Part shown: positions 39,600 to 48,172 of the stretch, in pieces
Position numbering within the stretch: the stretch's first letter is position 1
Layout: each line of letters opens with the position of its first letter
From: an uncultured Phycisphaerae bacterium
Lineage (GTDB): Bacteria > Planctomycetota > Phycisphaerae > Sedimentisphaerales > Anaerohalosphaeraceae
Direction: 5' to 3'
Length of the DNA: 64,000 nt
Assembly (NCBI GenBank): GCA_937949545.1
Contig: CALEDR010000007.1
Location: forward strand, 122,638 to 186,637
Translations under genes and position numbers: made by a program
Notes under the pieces: generated by a model
What the model was told of the DNA's origin: nothing
What the model saw: the letters and a program-made list of their open reading frames with translations, nothing else
The model's database searches: none

Positions 39600-40488
39600 A
39601 TTCGCCGACTGGAATCCCCTTATTTCGAGGGCCTTCTCGATGAGGTGCGGGTTTACAATTATATATCGGAACCGACGCGGCGGCTGTGCAGTCTGCCGGT
39701 CCCGATTCGCCTGAATACAAAGCCCGCCGAACCTCTCCGGCTTTTACGCCGATCTGCTGCCGGACATCCTTTATTACTGGCGGGTGGACCAAATCCATAC
39801 CGACCAGACCGTTTCGCCCGGGCAGGTGTGGTCGTTCCGCACAGCCCCCCTGCCCGTGCAGGGCCTTCTGGCCTATTACAAAATGGATGCCGCCTCCGTC
39901 AGCGGCACCGCCCTGCTGGACACCTCGCCCGCTCAGGCCCACGCCGTTTTGGTTAACGGCCCGGTCGTCGATGCCTCCGGTATTGCCGCCCAGTCGCTGT
40001 CCTTTGACGGGATAAATGACCATGTCCGTCTGCCCGGCGGGTTTGCCGATTTAACCGGCGGTCTGACCGTTTCGTTCTGGGCTTATCCGACCGAAGCGGG
40101 CTTCTGGGCGCGTTTTCTGGATATCGGCAACGGTCCGGCCAATCACAACATTGTTTTTGCCCGCGACAGCACCTCGAACACGCTTTCCTTTGAGGCCTAC
40201 AATGGCTCCGTCTCCGGCGGCAAAGTGACCGCCGCGGGCGCCATCGCACTGGACCCGTGGCAGATGTTCACGGCGACGCTGGATGCTTCCGGTTTTGTCA
40301 AATTGTTCAAAAACGGCGCGGAAATCGCCTCCGGCCAAACCGCCGTACCGCCCGTTGTAACCCGCACCAGCAATTATATCGCCCGGAGCAACTGGGCGGC
40401 CGATGCCTGTTTCAAGGGCCGGCTGGACGACTTTGCTCTTTGGAATCTGGATTGGACGGCCGAACGGGACGGTCAGAAGACTGCTTCC
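39600..40488 (+). pseudogene. Decayed LamG-domain secreted protein
   Basis: Fragments of a LamG (concanavalin-like) protein are spread over three frames. ESPYFEGLLDEVRVYNY (about 39615-39668) is the end of one LamG domain. AAAVQSAGPDSPEYKA (about 39680-39727) is in a second frame. FYADLLPDILYYWRVDQIHT onward is in a third frame from about 39745. It continues through a second LamG domain (SLSFDGINDHVRLPGGFADL to FKGRLDDFALWN). The coding trace stops at about 40470, where the opposite-strand HNH gene ends. At least two frameshifts plus loss of both ends make it non-functional. The stretch 39323-39600 shows no clear gene. Confidence 0.8.
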
Positions 40489-41027
40489 AGACAGAAGCAC
40501 GTCAGCTGTCCGCTTTTGTTCCAGCGGCGGCACACGGGAGGATTCTTGCAGATGGGGCACAAACGGCTGGTGAGGGTGTTGGTATCCACCTCCAGCGTGC
40601 CGCATTTTTCGTGCAATTCAAACAGTTGTTTCAAATATTTACCGGCGACCAGCCGATGCAGGCGGTCTTTTTCTTTCAGACCCAGCCAGGCGAAAACGCC
40701 CTGCTCGCCGCGCGAGGCGTTGCAGGATGCACAGGCCAGGACGAGATTGTCCGCCGAATCCGCCCCGCCGCGGCTGCGCGGAATGAGATGGTCGGTTTGC
40801 AGGTTCTCGGCGGAGCCGCAGAAGACACATTCGTGCGGAAGCTCCTGTTCTCGCTGCCACTCCCGCATGGTGCCGGAGATGGTGATGAGTCCGTCCTGCA
40901 GTTTTTTATAGCGGTCGGTGACGAATCCCCGATGGGGCTCCACGCTGCCGTACACACTGCGGCAAATCAGCTTGGCGTACTCGTAATACAATTCCTGATG
41001 AATCGTTTTGACATATCTGGGCGGCAT
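40473..41027 (-). CDS. HNH endonuclease
   Basis: A 184-residue protein. The HNH core lies at about residues 66-112: CVFCGSAENLQTDHLIPRSR, then SADNLVLACASCNASRG. Two CxxC zinc pairs and the catalytic His in TDHLIPRSRGG are present. A third CxxC (CPICKNPP) lies near the C-terminus. Free-standing HNH proteins occur in restriction, in mobile elements and as defence effectors. The 3' end abuts the broken LamG gene, suggesting arrival by insertion. An abortive-infection-type gene lies 90 bases upstream on the same strand. Confidence 0.88.
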   Translation of the reverse strand: MPPRYVKTIHQELYYEYAKLICRSVYGSVEPHRGFVTDRYKKLQDGLITISGTMREWQREQELPHECVFCGSAENLQTDHLIPRSRGGADSADNLVLACASCNASRGEQGVFAWLGLKEKDRLHRLVAGKYLKQLFELHEKCGTLEVDTNTLTSRLCPICKNPPVCRRWNKSGQLTCFCLEAVF

Positions 41028-41117
41028 CGCCGGATTCCTTCTTGCTTAATCATTCTTGCTCTCTTTTTTTGTGGAAAAATCCGTGCTTGTCCCTGAAAAT
41101 CTGCAGCCCGTAAGTTT

Positions 41118-42020
41118 TTACGGTTCTTTCCAAATAGGACTGTTTTGCCATTCTGTCGGAAACCCCATACTTCCCAGCGGGATTTCCGGATAATCGCTCA
41201 GCAGTTGTCGGAGACGTATCGGCCATTGACTTTGCGGGGCAATTTTGTCCAGGCAGAACTTGCAGATTGACAGAACAGAAAAGATTCGGTGATTGGTTAC
41301 TTCGACCGGCCGATGCCAGCGAGGGTCTTTTCGAGGGATTTTGGGTTTGACCCCGAGTTCTCGATTCCACAGTCGTCCATGATGAGCACAGATGTTCCGA
41401 ATCACGTTTAATGTCATCAGCCAGGAACTGAACACCTCTTCTGTCACGCTGAAGAAATGAGATATCTTTTTCTGTATGTCAACAGAAGAGCCCCGATAGA
41501 AAGTAAGTATACCGCCGAATGTCATCACTTCACAGCTCATCCAGACCGGCATGTAAGAATGACAGTCTCCGTATTTTTTTCGAAAATGCTCGGCAAAGGT
41601 TTCTTTGCTGTTTTTTGCGTCTCGTTTCAACTCTTCAAGGAAACGCGCACGGTCTTCGGATGTCAGTCCCGGCAGACGAGAAGGATTTTCGACAAAGGAA
41701 AACGGATCCCCATCAAAATGAGAATGGTGGTAAGCGAGTTGTGTGCGTACGGCAACCTCGATTCGTTCGACGGCATCCATGACAATCAAACGGAGCCGGC
41801 GATCAAAGGTGTATCGCCTCCAGATGTCCTCAAAGCGGGTGCCGGGTCTAAAAGTATCACAGCCGCTGCTTTTTCGGAAGGGATGCCAATAGCCGCTGAG
41901 TCGGTAGTAATTCACAACAGAAAGACGTTCGATTATTTGCCTTCTGTCACCTTCCATTCCTCGTTCTAAAAGGAGGTCTGCCTGCTTCTCGAAAGTCAGT
42001 GGAGGTTTTGTATATTTCAT
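41118..42020 (-). CDS. Abi_2 (AbiD/AbiF-like) family protein
   Basis: A 300-residue protein of the Abi_2 family, known from lactococcal phage abortive-infection systems. Typical motifs are TFEKQADLLLERGMEGDRRQ, then VNYYRLSGYWHPF, DIWRRYTFDRRLRLIVMDAV and ERIEVAVRTQLAYHHS. The HEPN-like RNase motif R-x5-H is in VIRNICAHHGRLWNREL. Probably cleaves or binds RNA and halts growth on infection. It precedes the HNH gene on the same strand. No antitoxin-like partner is visible. Confidence 0.9.
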   Translation of the reverse strand: MKYTKPPLTFEKQADLLLERGMEGDRRQIIERLSVVNYYRLSGYWHPFRKSSGCDTFRPGTRFEDIWRRYTFDRRLRLIVMDAVERIEVAVRTQLAYHHSHFDGDPFSFVENPSRLPGLTSEDRARFLEELKRDAKNSKETFAEHFRKKYGDCHSYMPVWMSCEVMTFGGILTFYRGSSVDIQKKISHFFSVTEEVFSSWLMTLNVIRNICAHHGRLWNRELGVKPKIPRKDPRWHRPVEVTNHRIFSVLSICKFCLDKIAPQSQWPIRLRQLLSDYPEIPLGSMGFPTEWQNSPIWKEP

Positions 42021-42501
42021 TCCGCAGCCCTGAAAAAAGAAAAACCCGCCGAAGTGAGCATGCTTTTCAGCAGAGGCCCGACGGGTATGCTCTATATAAA
42101 CACTATATCGTTTTTTTTACTCTTGTTCAATAATTATTATCCAAATATTATTTATGGATAGTTAATTAACCCCCTTGCCAGGTTAGGCAATTCTCACGAT
42201 ATGTTGCTGACCTCGTATTTTGTTCACCCCAGTCTTTCGCCAATTCCTCTCTATAATCCGAAAAACCGGAACCCTCTTATCTTCTGTCTTCCTAAATTCT
42301 AATTTAGGATTTTTTCCCGCGCCTTTCCGCATTTGGTTGCATATACATTTTTTGTCTGTCGTGTATTCATTTCCTGTCTTTGAACAGAATCAAAAAATTT
42401 CGGTAACGGGAATTTTAAAACATTTGGAAATCTGTTTTCACGCCTGCCGGCCGTCTGTACAATAAGCTCAAAACAAACAAGGACATTTCGAGGCTGAAAA
42501 G
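42021..42501. other. 481-base AT-rich divergent intergenic region
   Basis: It separates the Abi_2 gene (minus) from the protease gene (plus). AT content is higher than in the surroundings, and an 81-codon open frame inside has no recognisable features. The small palindrome CCTAAATTCTAATTTAGG followed by ATTTTTT (42291-42315) is too tight to call a terminator. Promoters for both flanking genes are expected here, but I cannot name -35/-10 pairs with confidence. Confidence 0.4.
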
Positions 42502-43983
42502 ATGAGCAATATCAGAAACGGATTTCAAATTTTGTTTTTCATCGCAATGCTCTTTTCACAAGTCTTTGCCGTTCCATCTACTTATGAAAAATCCGTCGTT
42601 CAGATTACCGTTGTCCAGCAGGACTTCGACTACGTCAATCCCTGGAAGAAGACCCAGATGTCCCGCGGGAGCGGCTCAGGGTTTGTGATTGCCGGCCGAC
42701 GCATCCTCACCAATGCACACAATGTCAGCAATTACAGGTACATAGAAATCCAGAAGCAGAATATCGCCAAACGCTACCCCGCCCGGGTGGAGTTTGTCGG
42801 ACACGACTGCGATTTGGCTGTCTTAACTGTTTATGACCCCACATTTTACGATGATATGATTCCGCTGGAGTTCGGCCCCCTGCCGGCGGTCAATTCCACC
42901 GTGCAGACGTGCGGATTCCCGCTGGGCGGACGAACAGTCTCCATCACCGAAGGCGTCGTATCTCGCATTGAAACAGGCATTTACAGTCATACGCAGGCCG
43001 ATTCGCACCTGCTTATCCAGACCGACGCCGCCATCAACCCCGGCAATTCCGGCGGTCCGGTCCTGCAGGACGGCAAGGTCGTCGGCGTGGCCTTCCAAGG
43101 GTTGCAAATGGCCGAAAATATTGGATTTATGATCCCGACGCCCGTCATTGAACACTTTCTGAAAGACATCGAAGACGGCAAGTATGACGGATTTGGGTCC
43201 TTAGGCATTCTCACCTTTGAAGGACTTCATAACCCGTGGTTGAAACAGTACTTAAAAATACCCGAAGACCGCCAGGGCGTCGTGATTCTCGATACCGTTC
43301 TGAACAGCACCGCCTCCGGCATCCTCCAGAAAAACGACGTGCTGACCAAAATCGGCGATTTTGATGTTGATAACGATGGTATGATCCGCATTTACGGCCT
43401 TATGCTTGACTTTTCTGAGGCCGTCGAACAAAAACAAATCGGGGAATTCATCGATGTTGTCTTTTACCGAGACGGGGTTGAGCACAAGGCCGCCATCAAG
43501 GTCGATTATAATGAACCTGTGCTGACGCTTCGTCGGCTGTTTGATGTGCAGCCGAAGTATAAGTGCTTTGCGGGACTTACGTTTGTATCTCTAAACCGCA
43601 ATTATCTGGAATCGTGGGGTCGAAACTGGATTACGGATATCCCCTTTTATCTCCGCTACCTTTTTTATGAAGTTCAGAATCTCAATGACGACCCGCAAAG
43701 AAAGGAATATGTGGTTCTGTCGGATATTCTGCCGGATGAGCTGACGACTTATGTCGGCGGGTTCGTTCATCAGCCGGTTGAAACAGTTAACGGGTTGCCG
43801 ATAAAAGAGTTAGACGATTTGGACAAAGCCTTTGCTAAGGATGATAACGGTTTTTGGGTCCTGAAGTTTCTGGGCAATCCGACGCCGATGGTTATCGATG
43901 CCGTCAAAGCCCGCCAAAGACACCTGGAAATCCTCGAAAAATATGATGTTCCTGTCAGTCCCCTGCCGGAGCCGACATTATGA
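42502..43983 (+). CDS. HtrA/Deg-like trypsin-fold serine protease, exported
   Basis: A 493-residue exported protease with a signal peptide (ILFFIAMLFSQVFA). The catalytic triad is complete: H73 (LTNAHNVS), D104 (HDCDLAVL) and S183 (NPGNSGGPV). A PDZ domain at about residues 230-335 (GVVILDTVLNSTASGILQKN) binds substrate tails. A further 150 residues form a second, degenerate PDZ-like module (YVVLSDILPDELTTYVGGFV). Its stop overlaps the start of a paralogue by four bases (ATGA). Probable role in envelope protein quality control. Confidence 0.92.
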   Translation: MSNIRNGFQILFFIAMLFSQVFAVPSTYEKSVVQITVVQQDFDYVNPWKKTQMSRGSGSGFVIAGRRILTNAHNVSNYRYIEIQKQNIAKRYPARVEFVGHDCDLAVLTVYDPTFYDDMIPLEFGPLPAVNSTVQTCGFPLGGRTVSITEGVVSRIETGIYSHTQADSHLLIQTDAAINPGNSGGPVLQDGKVVGVAFQGLQMAENIGFMIPTPVIEHFLKDIEDGKYDGFGSLGILTFEGLHNPWLKQYLKIPEDRQGVVILDTVLNSTASGILQKNDVLTKIGDFDVDNDGMIRIYGLMLDFSEAVEQKQIGEFIDVVFYRDGVEHKAAIKVDYNEPVLTLRRLFDVQPKYKCFAGLTFVSLNRNYLESWGRNWITDIPFYLRYLFYEVQNLNDDPQRKEYVVLSDILPDELTTYVGGFVHQPVETVNGLPIKELDDLDKAFAKDDNGFWVLKFLGNPTPMVIDAVKARQRHLEILEKYDVPVSPLPEPTL

Positions 43984-45479
43984 AAAAAATGGCATTTATT
44001 ATAGTTAGCTTTTTTATTATCGGACTTTGTTCTTCCTGTAGGCAATTTGCCCGAACGACGGAAAAGGAACGGCACCTTTACGATTTTAAAGACTCTCTTG
44101 TTTTTATTCAGGTATCGAGCAGCCGATATGATGTCCTTCAGCCGTGGAAGCGTTCGGCGTCACAGACGGAAATTTGCTTTGGAACAGCTGTCGGGCCCTA
44201 TGAGATTATAACGATTGCAGAGCCATTTACTTACGCTTCGCTGATTCAAGTCAAAACCAGTCAAACTGCGGAGTTTCTACCCGCCGAAATCCAGGCGATT
44301 GATTATGATTTGAACCTTTGCCTTTTGAAGGTACAAGAAAAACAAGCGATTCGGCCCTTTGTCCCCCTTTCTTTTGCAGAGGATTTTCGGAAAGGTAAAG
44401 AGTTGACAGGCCATTGGCTGTCGGCGGACGGCACATCCAAAACCTCTCGTGGGTTTTTGGATCGGGCTGTTGTCCGCAGCTGCCCTACTTCCTATCAACG
44501 TATCTTATCTTTTGTATTATCAAGCACTTCCAGACAAAGCTCTCGTGGAGAAGTATTTACGGACTCTCAGGGTATGGCCTACGGGCTTGCCTTTACAAGT
44601 TCGGAGACCGAGGTTGCCCTTCTCCCAGGACAGCTTGTCAATTTATTCCTGAAAGAGGCGCGGGGCAGAACGGGATATAAAGGATATGGAACACCTGGAT
44701 ATGAAACTTATGCTTTGACTGATCCGTCTGTACGGCGCTATCTGAAAATGCCGGAAGAAATGAAGGGTGGGTGTTATGTCTCTTTTGTATATACGAAAGG
44801 AACAGGAAGTGACGTATTAAGGGCTGGAGATGTTCTTCTTGCGATCGACGGGAATCCGATCGATGCATTCGGCAAGTATAAACACCCAGTTTATGAAGAG
44901 ATTTCACATGAATATTTGATACAGCTTCATCGAGTTGGCGAATCGATTTCTTTTAAGGTTTTCAGAGACGGAGAAGAAATTGAATTGGAGACCCAGTCAT
45001 CGAGGATGGATTCGAAGGATATGCTTGTACCATATCAAGAATATGGCCAGCAGCCGGAATATTTTATTCTTGGCGGATATGTTTTTCAGAAACTCACCTT
45101 GGATTACCTTCGTCTTTGGGGTGAGAACTGGCAAGGAAAGGTACCTCCGCACCTGCTGAATTATTATCGGAATCTATCGTTGATCCCCCCTGCCGGAAGG
45201 AAAGAAATTGTTATTTTGAGTTATGTGCTGCCGGCGGAGATTAATTTAGGGTATCAAAATCTTGGAAGGGTTGTTGTGAAGACATTCAATGGCGTTGAGA
45301 TTCAGGAAATGTCCGATCTTGTGAAGGGTGTGTCGGCCAATCCGGACAGTCCTTTCCATGTTGTAGAGTTTGAAATGAGTAATCCTACGCTTGTTATTCC
45401 AAAAGCCAATTTGGAGCAGATTGACCAAATGATATTACAGCTTTACGGAATTCCAAAAGCATCAAACATCCTTCCTTAG
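43980..45479 (+). CDS. Catalytically dead paralogue of the adjacent HtrA-like protease
   Basis: A 499-residue exported protein with a hydrophobic leader and a possible lipoprotein cysteine (IIGLCSSC). It aligns along its whole length with the preceding protease. The triad histidine is replaced by E81 (IITIAEPF against ILTNAHNV). The serine motif GNSGGP is changed to QSSRGE around S188. The aspartate is kept (D110). The PDZ (CYVSFVYTKGTGSDVLRAGD) and the C-terminal module (EIVILSYVLPAEINLGYQNL) are preserved. Base composition is more AT-rich than in the upstream copy. A pseudoprotease regulator or adaptor is likely. Confidence 0.85.
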   Translation: MKKMAFIIVSFFIIGLCSSCRQFARTTEKERHLYDFKDSLVFIQVSSSRYDVLQPWKRSASQTEICFGTAVGPYEIITIAEPFTYASLIQVKTSQTAEFLPAEIQAIDYDLNLCLLKVQEKQAIRPFVPLSFAEDFRKGKELTGHWLSADGTSKTSRGFLDRAVVRSCPTSYQRILSFVLSSTSRQSSRGEVFTDSQGMAYGLAFTSSETEVALLPGQLVNLFLKEARGRTGYKGYGTPGYETYALTDPSVRRYLKMPEEMKGGCYVSFVYTKGTGSDVLRAGDVLLAIDGNPIDAFGKYKHPVYEEISHEYLIQLHRVGESISFKVFRDGEEIELETQSSRMDSKDMLVPYQEYGQQPEYFILGGYVFQKLTLDYLRLWGENWQGKVPPHLLNYYRNLSLIPPAGRKEIVILSYVLPAEINLGYQNLGRVVVKTFNGVEIQEMSDLVKGVSANPDSPFHVVEFEMSNPTLVIPKANLEQIDQMILQLYGIPKASNILP

Positions 45480-45508
45480 CTTCCAAAAGAAAAAATTTGT
45501 CAATCTGT

Positions 45509-45524
45509 TGTTTCACGTGAAACA
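45509..45524. promoter_or_regulatory. parS: parS centromere site 1
   Basis: TGTTTCACGTGAAACA is a perfect 16-base match to the bacterial parS consensus that ParB binds. It lies 116 bases upstream of parB. Confidence 0.95.
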
Positions 45525-45545
45525 ATAAGATGGTTTTTTCTAAAA

Positions 45546-45561
45546 TGTTTCACGTGAAACA
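45546..45561. promoter_or_regulatory. parS: parS centromere site 2
   Basis: A second perfect TGTTTCACGTGAAACA, 37 bases (centre to centre) after the first, followed by a T run. Paired parS sites next to parB usually mark the origin-proximal segregation region. Confidence 0.95.
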
Positions 45562-45639
45562 TTTTTTTTCTGGATTTTCTGCGGGTTCTGTTTTAGAACT
45601 GCCTACAATCTTTTTAATGACTCTATTTTGGAGGCGATT

Positions 45640-46587
45640 ATGAGCAGTTCGAAACCGAAGAAGCCGCATTTGGGCAGGGGATTGGAAGCGTTGTTGGGTC
45701 CTATAACCAGCAATTTGTCTGAGCCTGAAAGCGATACCGTACCGAAAAATGATTATAACTTCCCTAAAGACAAGGAGTTAGAGAAATCTAAAGCCGAGCT
45801 TCCATTGTCGGCCATTCGTCCAAATCCCTATCAGCCGCGTCAATTCTGGAATGCGAATGAATTAAAAGATTTGGCCGAGTCAATCCGGCAGAACGGCATC
45901 ATTCAGCCGATACTGGTTCGACCTTCCAGAGAGGGAACCTATGAGATTATTGCAGGCGAACGGCGTTTTCGGGCTGCCCAAATGGCGGGTCTTACCACGG
46001 TTCCAGTGATGATTCGGGCTGCGACGGATGAACAGATGCTCGAGCTGGCTCTGGTGGAAAATATTCACCGGACAGATTTGAATCCCATCGAGCGTGCCAA
46101 GGCCTACAAAAATTACATCCAGACTTTTTCCCTGACGCAGACGGAAGCAGCCCAGCGTTTGGGAGAAGACCGTTCCGTCATCAGCAATTATCTGCGGCTG
46201 CTGGAGCTGCCGGAGGAAATCCAAACAATGCTCATCGAGAACCAGCTGAGCATGGGACATGCCAGGGCGATTCTGGCTTTGCCGGATGAAGAGATTCGAA
46301 CGAAGCTGGCTCATCGAGCGATGGCGGGGCGGCTGAGTGTGCGGGATGTGGAAAATCTGGTACGTCGGCTGCTGCAGAAGGAAACAACCGGTGAAGCAAA
46401 GAAAAAAGAAAAGGCAGCCTACATTCTGGATCTGGAAAAACGGCTGGAGTCGATTCTGGGAACCAAAGTGCGAATTGAAGCAGGACGCAAAGGAAACCGG
46501 GGACGAATCATCATTGACTATTATTCGCTGGATGACTTCGACCGGCTTACCGCAGCGATGGGACTGCCGGACACGGAAGCCCTGTAG
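45640..46587 (+). CDS. parB: Chromosome partitioning protein ParB
   Basis: A CTP-dependent clamp that loads at parS and spreads. The ATG at 45640 is chosen; GGAGG lies at 45630-45634. It gives 315 residues. [13 protein letters not shown] is the usual N-terminal ParA-contact region. The domain then has [14 protein letters not shown], the CTP-binding motif [15 protein letters not shown], the helix-turn-helix [20 protein letters not shown], and a C-terminal dimer domain with [14 protein letters not shown]. No parA lies next to it; the upstream gene is the pseudoprotease. Confidence 0.97.
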   Translation: MSSSKPKKPHLGRGLEALLGPITSNLSEPESDTVPKNDYNFPKDKELEKSKAELPLSAIRPNPYQPRQFWNANELKDLAESIRQNGIIQPILVRPSREGTYEIIAGERRFRAAQMAGLTTVPVMIRAATDEQMLELALVENIHRTDLNPIERAKAYKNYIQTFSLTQTEAAQRLGEDRSVISNYLRLLELPEEIQTMLIENQLSMGHARAILALPDEEIRTKLAHRAMAGRLSVRDVENLVRRLLQKETTGEAKKKEKAAYILDLEKRLESILGTKVRIEAGRKGNRGRIIIDYYSLDDFDRLTAAMGLPDTEAL

Positions 46588-46917
46588 GGATCCTAAAAAG
46601 TGAAAGTGAACACAATCACAAAATAACGAGACGGGCACTTGTATGGTGTCTGAAGAAGAGCCAACGGTCTTTCAGATCCAACCATTTATCTCGTATGGTC
46701 ACTGCCGCCTCCAATGATCTGACGGAAAGGCAGGCAAGCGAAGGAAGGGGTGTTCCTTCCTATCAGTTTTTTTCGCCGCAGACTGTTGAATTCTTCAAGA
46801 AAACGTATAGGAATATTCTGTTGGAGGAACCATGCCGCTGCTGTGTTTTACGAGCCGGACGATTTTGGATATTTCCGAAAAGGCGAAAAATAGAAACAGA
46901 AGGACCGGTGGAAACGT
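46588..46917. other. 330-base region without a recognised gene
   Basis: Convergent gap between parB and the HSDR_N gene. A 101-codon plus-strand frame from 46695 lacks family signals and overlaps the 3' end of the minus gene. No clear terminator stem was found. Confidence 0.4.
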
Positions 46918-48045
46918 TTAGCGTTTTATGTTCGCGGAGGTCTTTTCGAATGATGATCGTATTAGCGGGTATGATTCTTCCAATTCCGTTTGGCTGCTGA
47001 TATTCAGCTCCAGCTCTAAATCCTTTGGACCCCAGTGGCCAATCCCTGAGACATCTCTAGCAAAAGCAGGAGGATCAGGCAATCGGGAATGCTGGAGCCT
47101 CAGATAGATCCGAACAAAATTCCGAAGAAGAACCATGAAGCAAAAACAATCGCCGTCATACTCATAAGTGATATATCTTTTAAGAATACGTTTCGTGCAC
47201 CCTTCCGATAGGTTCAAACAAAAACGATCGAGGGAAGAAAAAAGGTCTATAACTTCCTGGGGTTTTCCATAGGTGTGATGTTCTTCGGTAAACTGCGACT
47301 GTCCTTCTTTGGCTCTTTGCGTACGGCGAACAGCAGAAGGAAGCTCCAGTTGAGGCGCCAATTCATGATCCGGGTTCAGGATTTCTTTAGCGATTCGAGA
47401 TAAGCTGTTTTTGATTTTTTCCGCCGGGAGATTTTCACATTCTTTGCTTTTTCGCAGGAGATTTAGAAGAGGCCTCGGGGGTGAGCTGATGATGGATAAC
47501 ATCGCCTTGCGTACTCTGGTGTCTGTGAAAACCCGCTCTCCCAGCTCACCCAAGGATCCTCTGGCCAGTTCTTCGGCAGAGAGTCTCCATAATTGTTTGG
47601 TGATTTGGGATAAACTTAACCCCTCTTTTTCGGTTCCCTCTAAATCCACTTCGAATAAAAGTTTTTCCGGAGCAGCGCATTCTTCAGAGCTTTTGTACAC
47701 TTTCCATCGGATGCCGTTTGTGAGGATGCACCATACAATCCCATCATTGGCTGCATAGGAGATGACCTGTGTGACGGATTTGACATCTGTCAGCGGGTCG
47801 TCGAGGGCTTTGGCTTCTACTAATAGAACCGGTTTCTTGTTGATTTTCAGGGCATAATCGACGGACTTGCCGTCCACGGTAGGGTATTCGAGCTGAACAT
47901 CATCCGGCTCCTGAACATTCCACCCGAGCGCTTCCAGGAGAGGGTCGATGATGATAATTCTTGTAGAGGTTTCTTTCAGGGAACGCCGCTTCAAGTTTGG
48001 CAGTTTTTGCCGTATTTTTTCAATGGCTTGTTCGAGTCTGTCCAT
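46918..48045 (-). CDS. HSDR_N nuclease-domain protein with a C-terminal DUF5655-like domain
   Basis: A 375-residue protein. Residues 1-125 match the N-terminal nuclease-like domain of type I restriction R subunits: TRIIIIDPLLEALGWNVQEP, then KSVDYALKINKKPVLLVEAK, the D...E-x-K of a PD-(D/E)xK fold. The last 120 residues look like DUF5655, with YEYDGDCFCFMVLLRNFVRI and GIGHWGPKDLELELN. No helicase, specificity or methylase gene is nearby, so it is not a complete type I system. Such orphans are often annotated as predicted type IV restriction or defence proteins. Function not proven. Confidence 0.8.
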   Translation of the reverse strand: MDRLEQAIEKIRQKLPNLKRRSLKETSTRIIIIDPLLEALGWNVQEPDDVQLEYPTVDGKSVDYALKINKKPVLLVEAKALDDPLTDVKSVTQVISYAANDGIVWCILTNGIRWKVYKSSEECAAPEKLLFEVDLEGTEKEGLSLSQITKQLWRLSAEELARGSLGELGERVFTDTRVRKAMLSIISSPPRPLLNLLRKSKECENLPAEKIKNSLSRIAKEILNPDHELAPQLELPSAVRRTQRAKEGQSQFTEEHHTYGKPQEVIDLFSSLDRFCLNLSEGCTKRILKRYITYEYDGDCFCFMVLLRNFVRIYLRLQHSRLPDPPAFARDVSGIGHWGPKDLELELNISSQTELEESYPLIRSSFEKTSANIKR

Positions 48046-48172
48046 TTGTGTTTTGCTCCTTACTTCTAAAAGGACAGGATAATGCGTCTGCTCCTCTCAG
48101 TCAAGAATAAAGTGGCAGTTTTATTTGTATATATAAAAATGGAAGGACCTGTGTTTAGGTTCAGCTGGGCTG

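Noticed and set aside
42291..42315. Terminator-like palindrome CCTAAATTCTAATTTAGG plus T run
   Set aside because: AT-only stem with an impossible two-base loop (weak seven-pair stem at best) and no gene ending before it on the plus strand.
42220..42465. 81-codon plus-strand frame in the gap before the protease
   Set aside because: No ribosome site, no family signal and unusual composition; likely chance.
45480..45640. Replication origin next to parS
   Set aside because: No cluster of TTATCCACA-type DnaA boxes and no dnaA nearby; only the segregation sites can be supported.
46695..47000. 101-codon plus-strand frame after parB
   Set aside because: Overlaps the 3' end of the HSDR_N gene and shows no recognisable domain.
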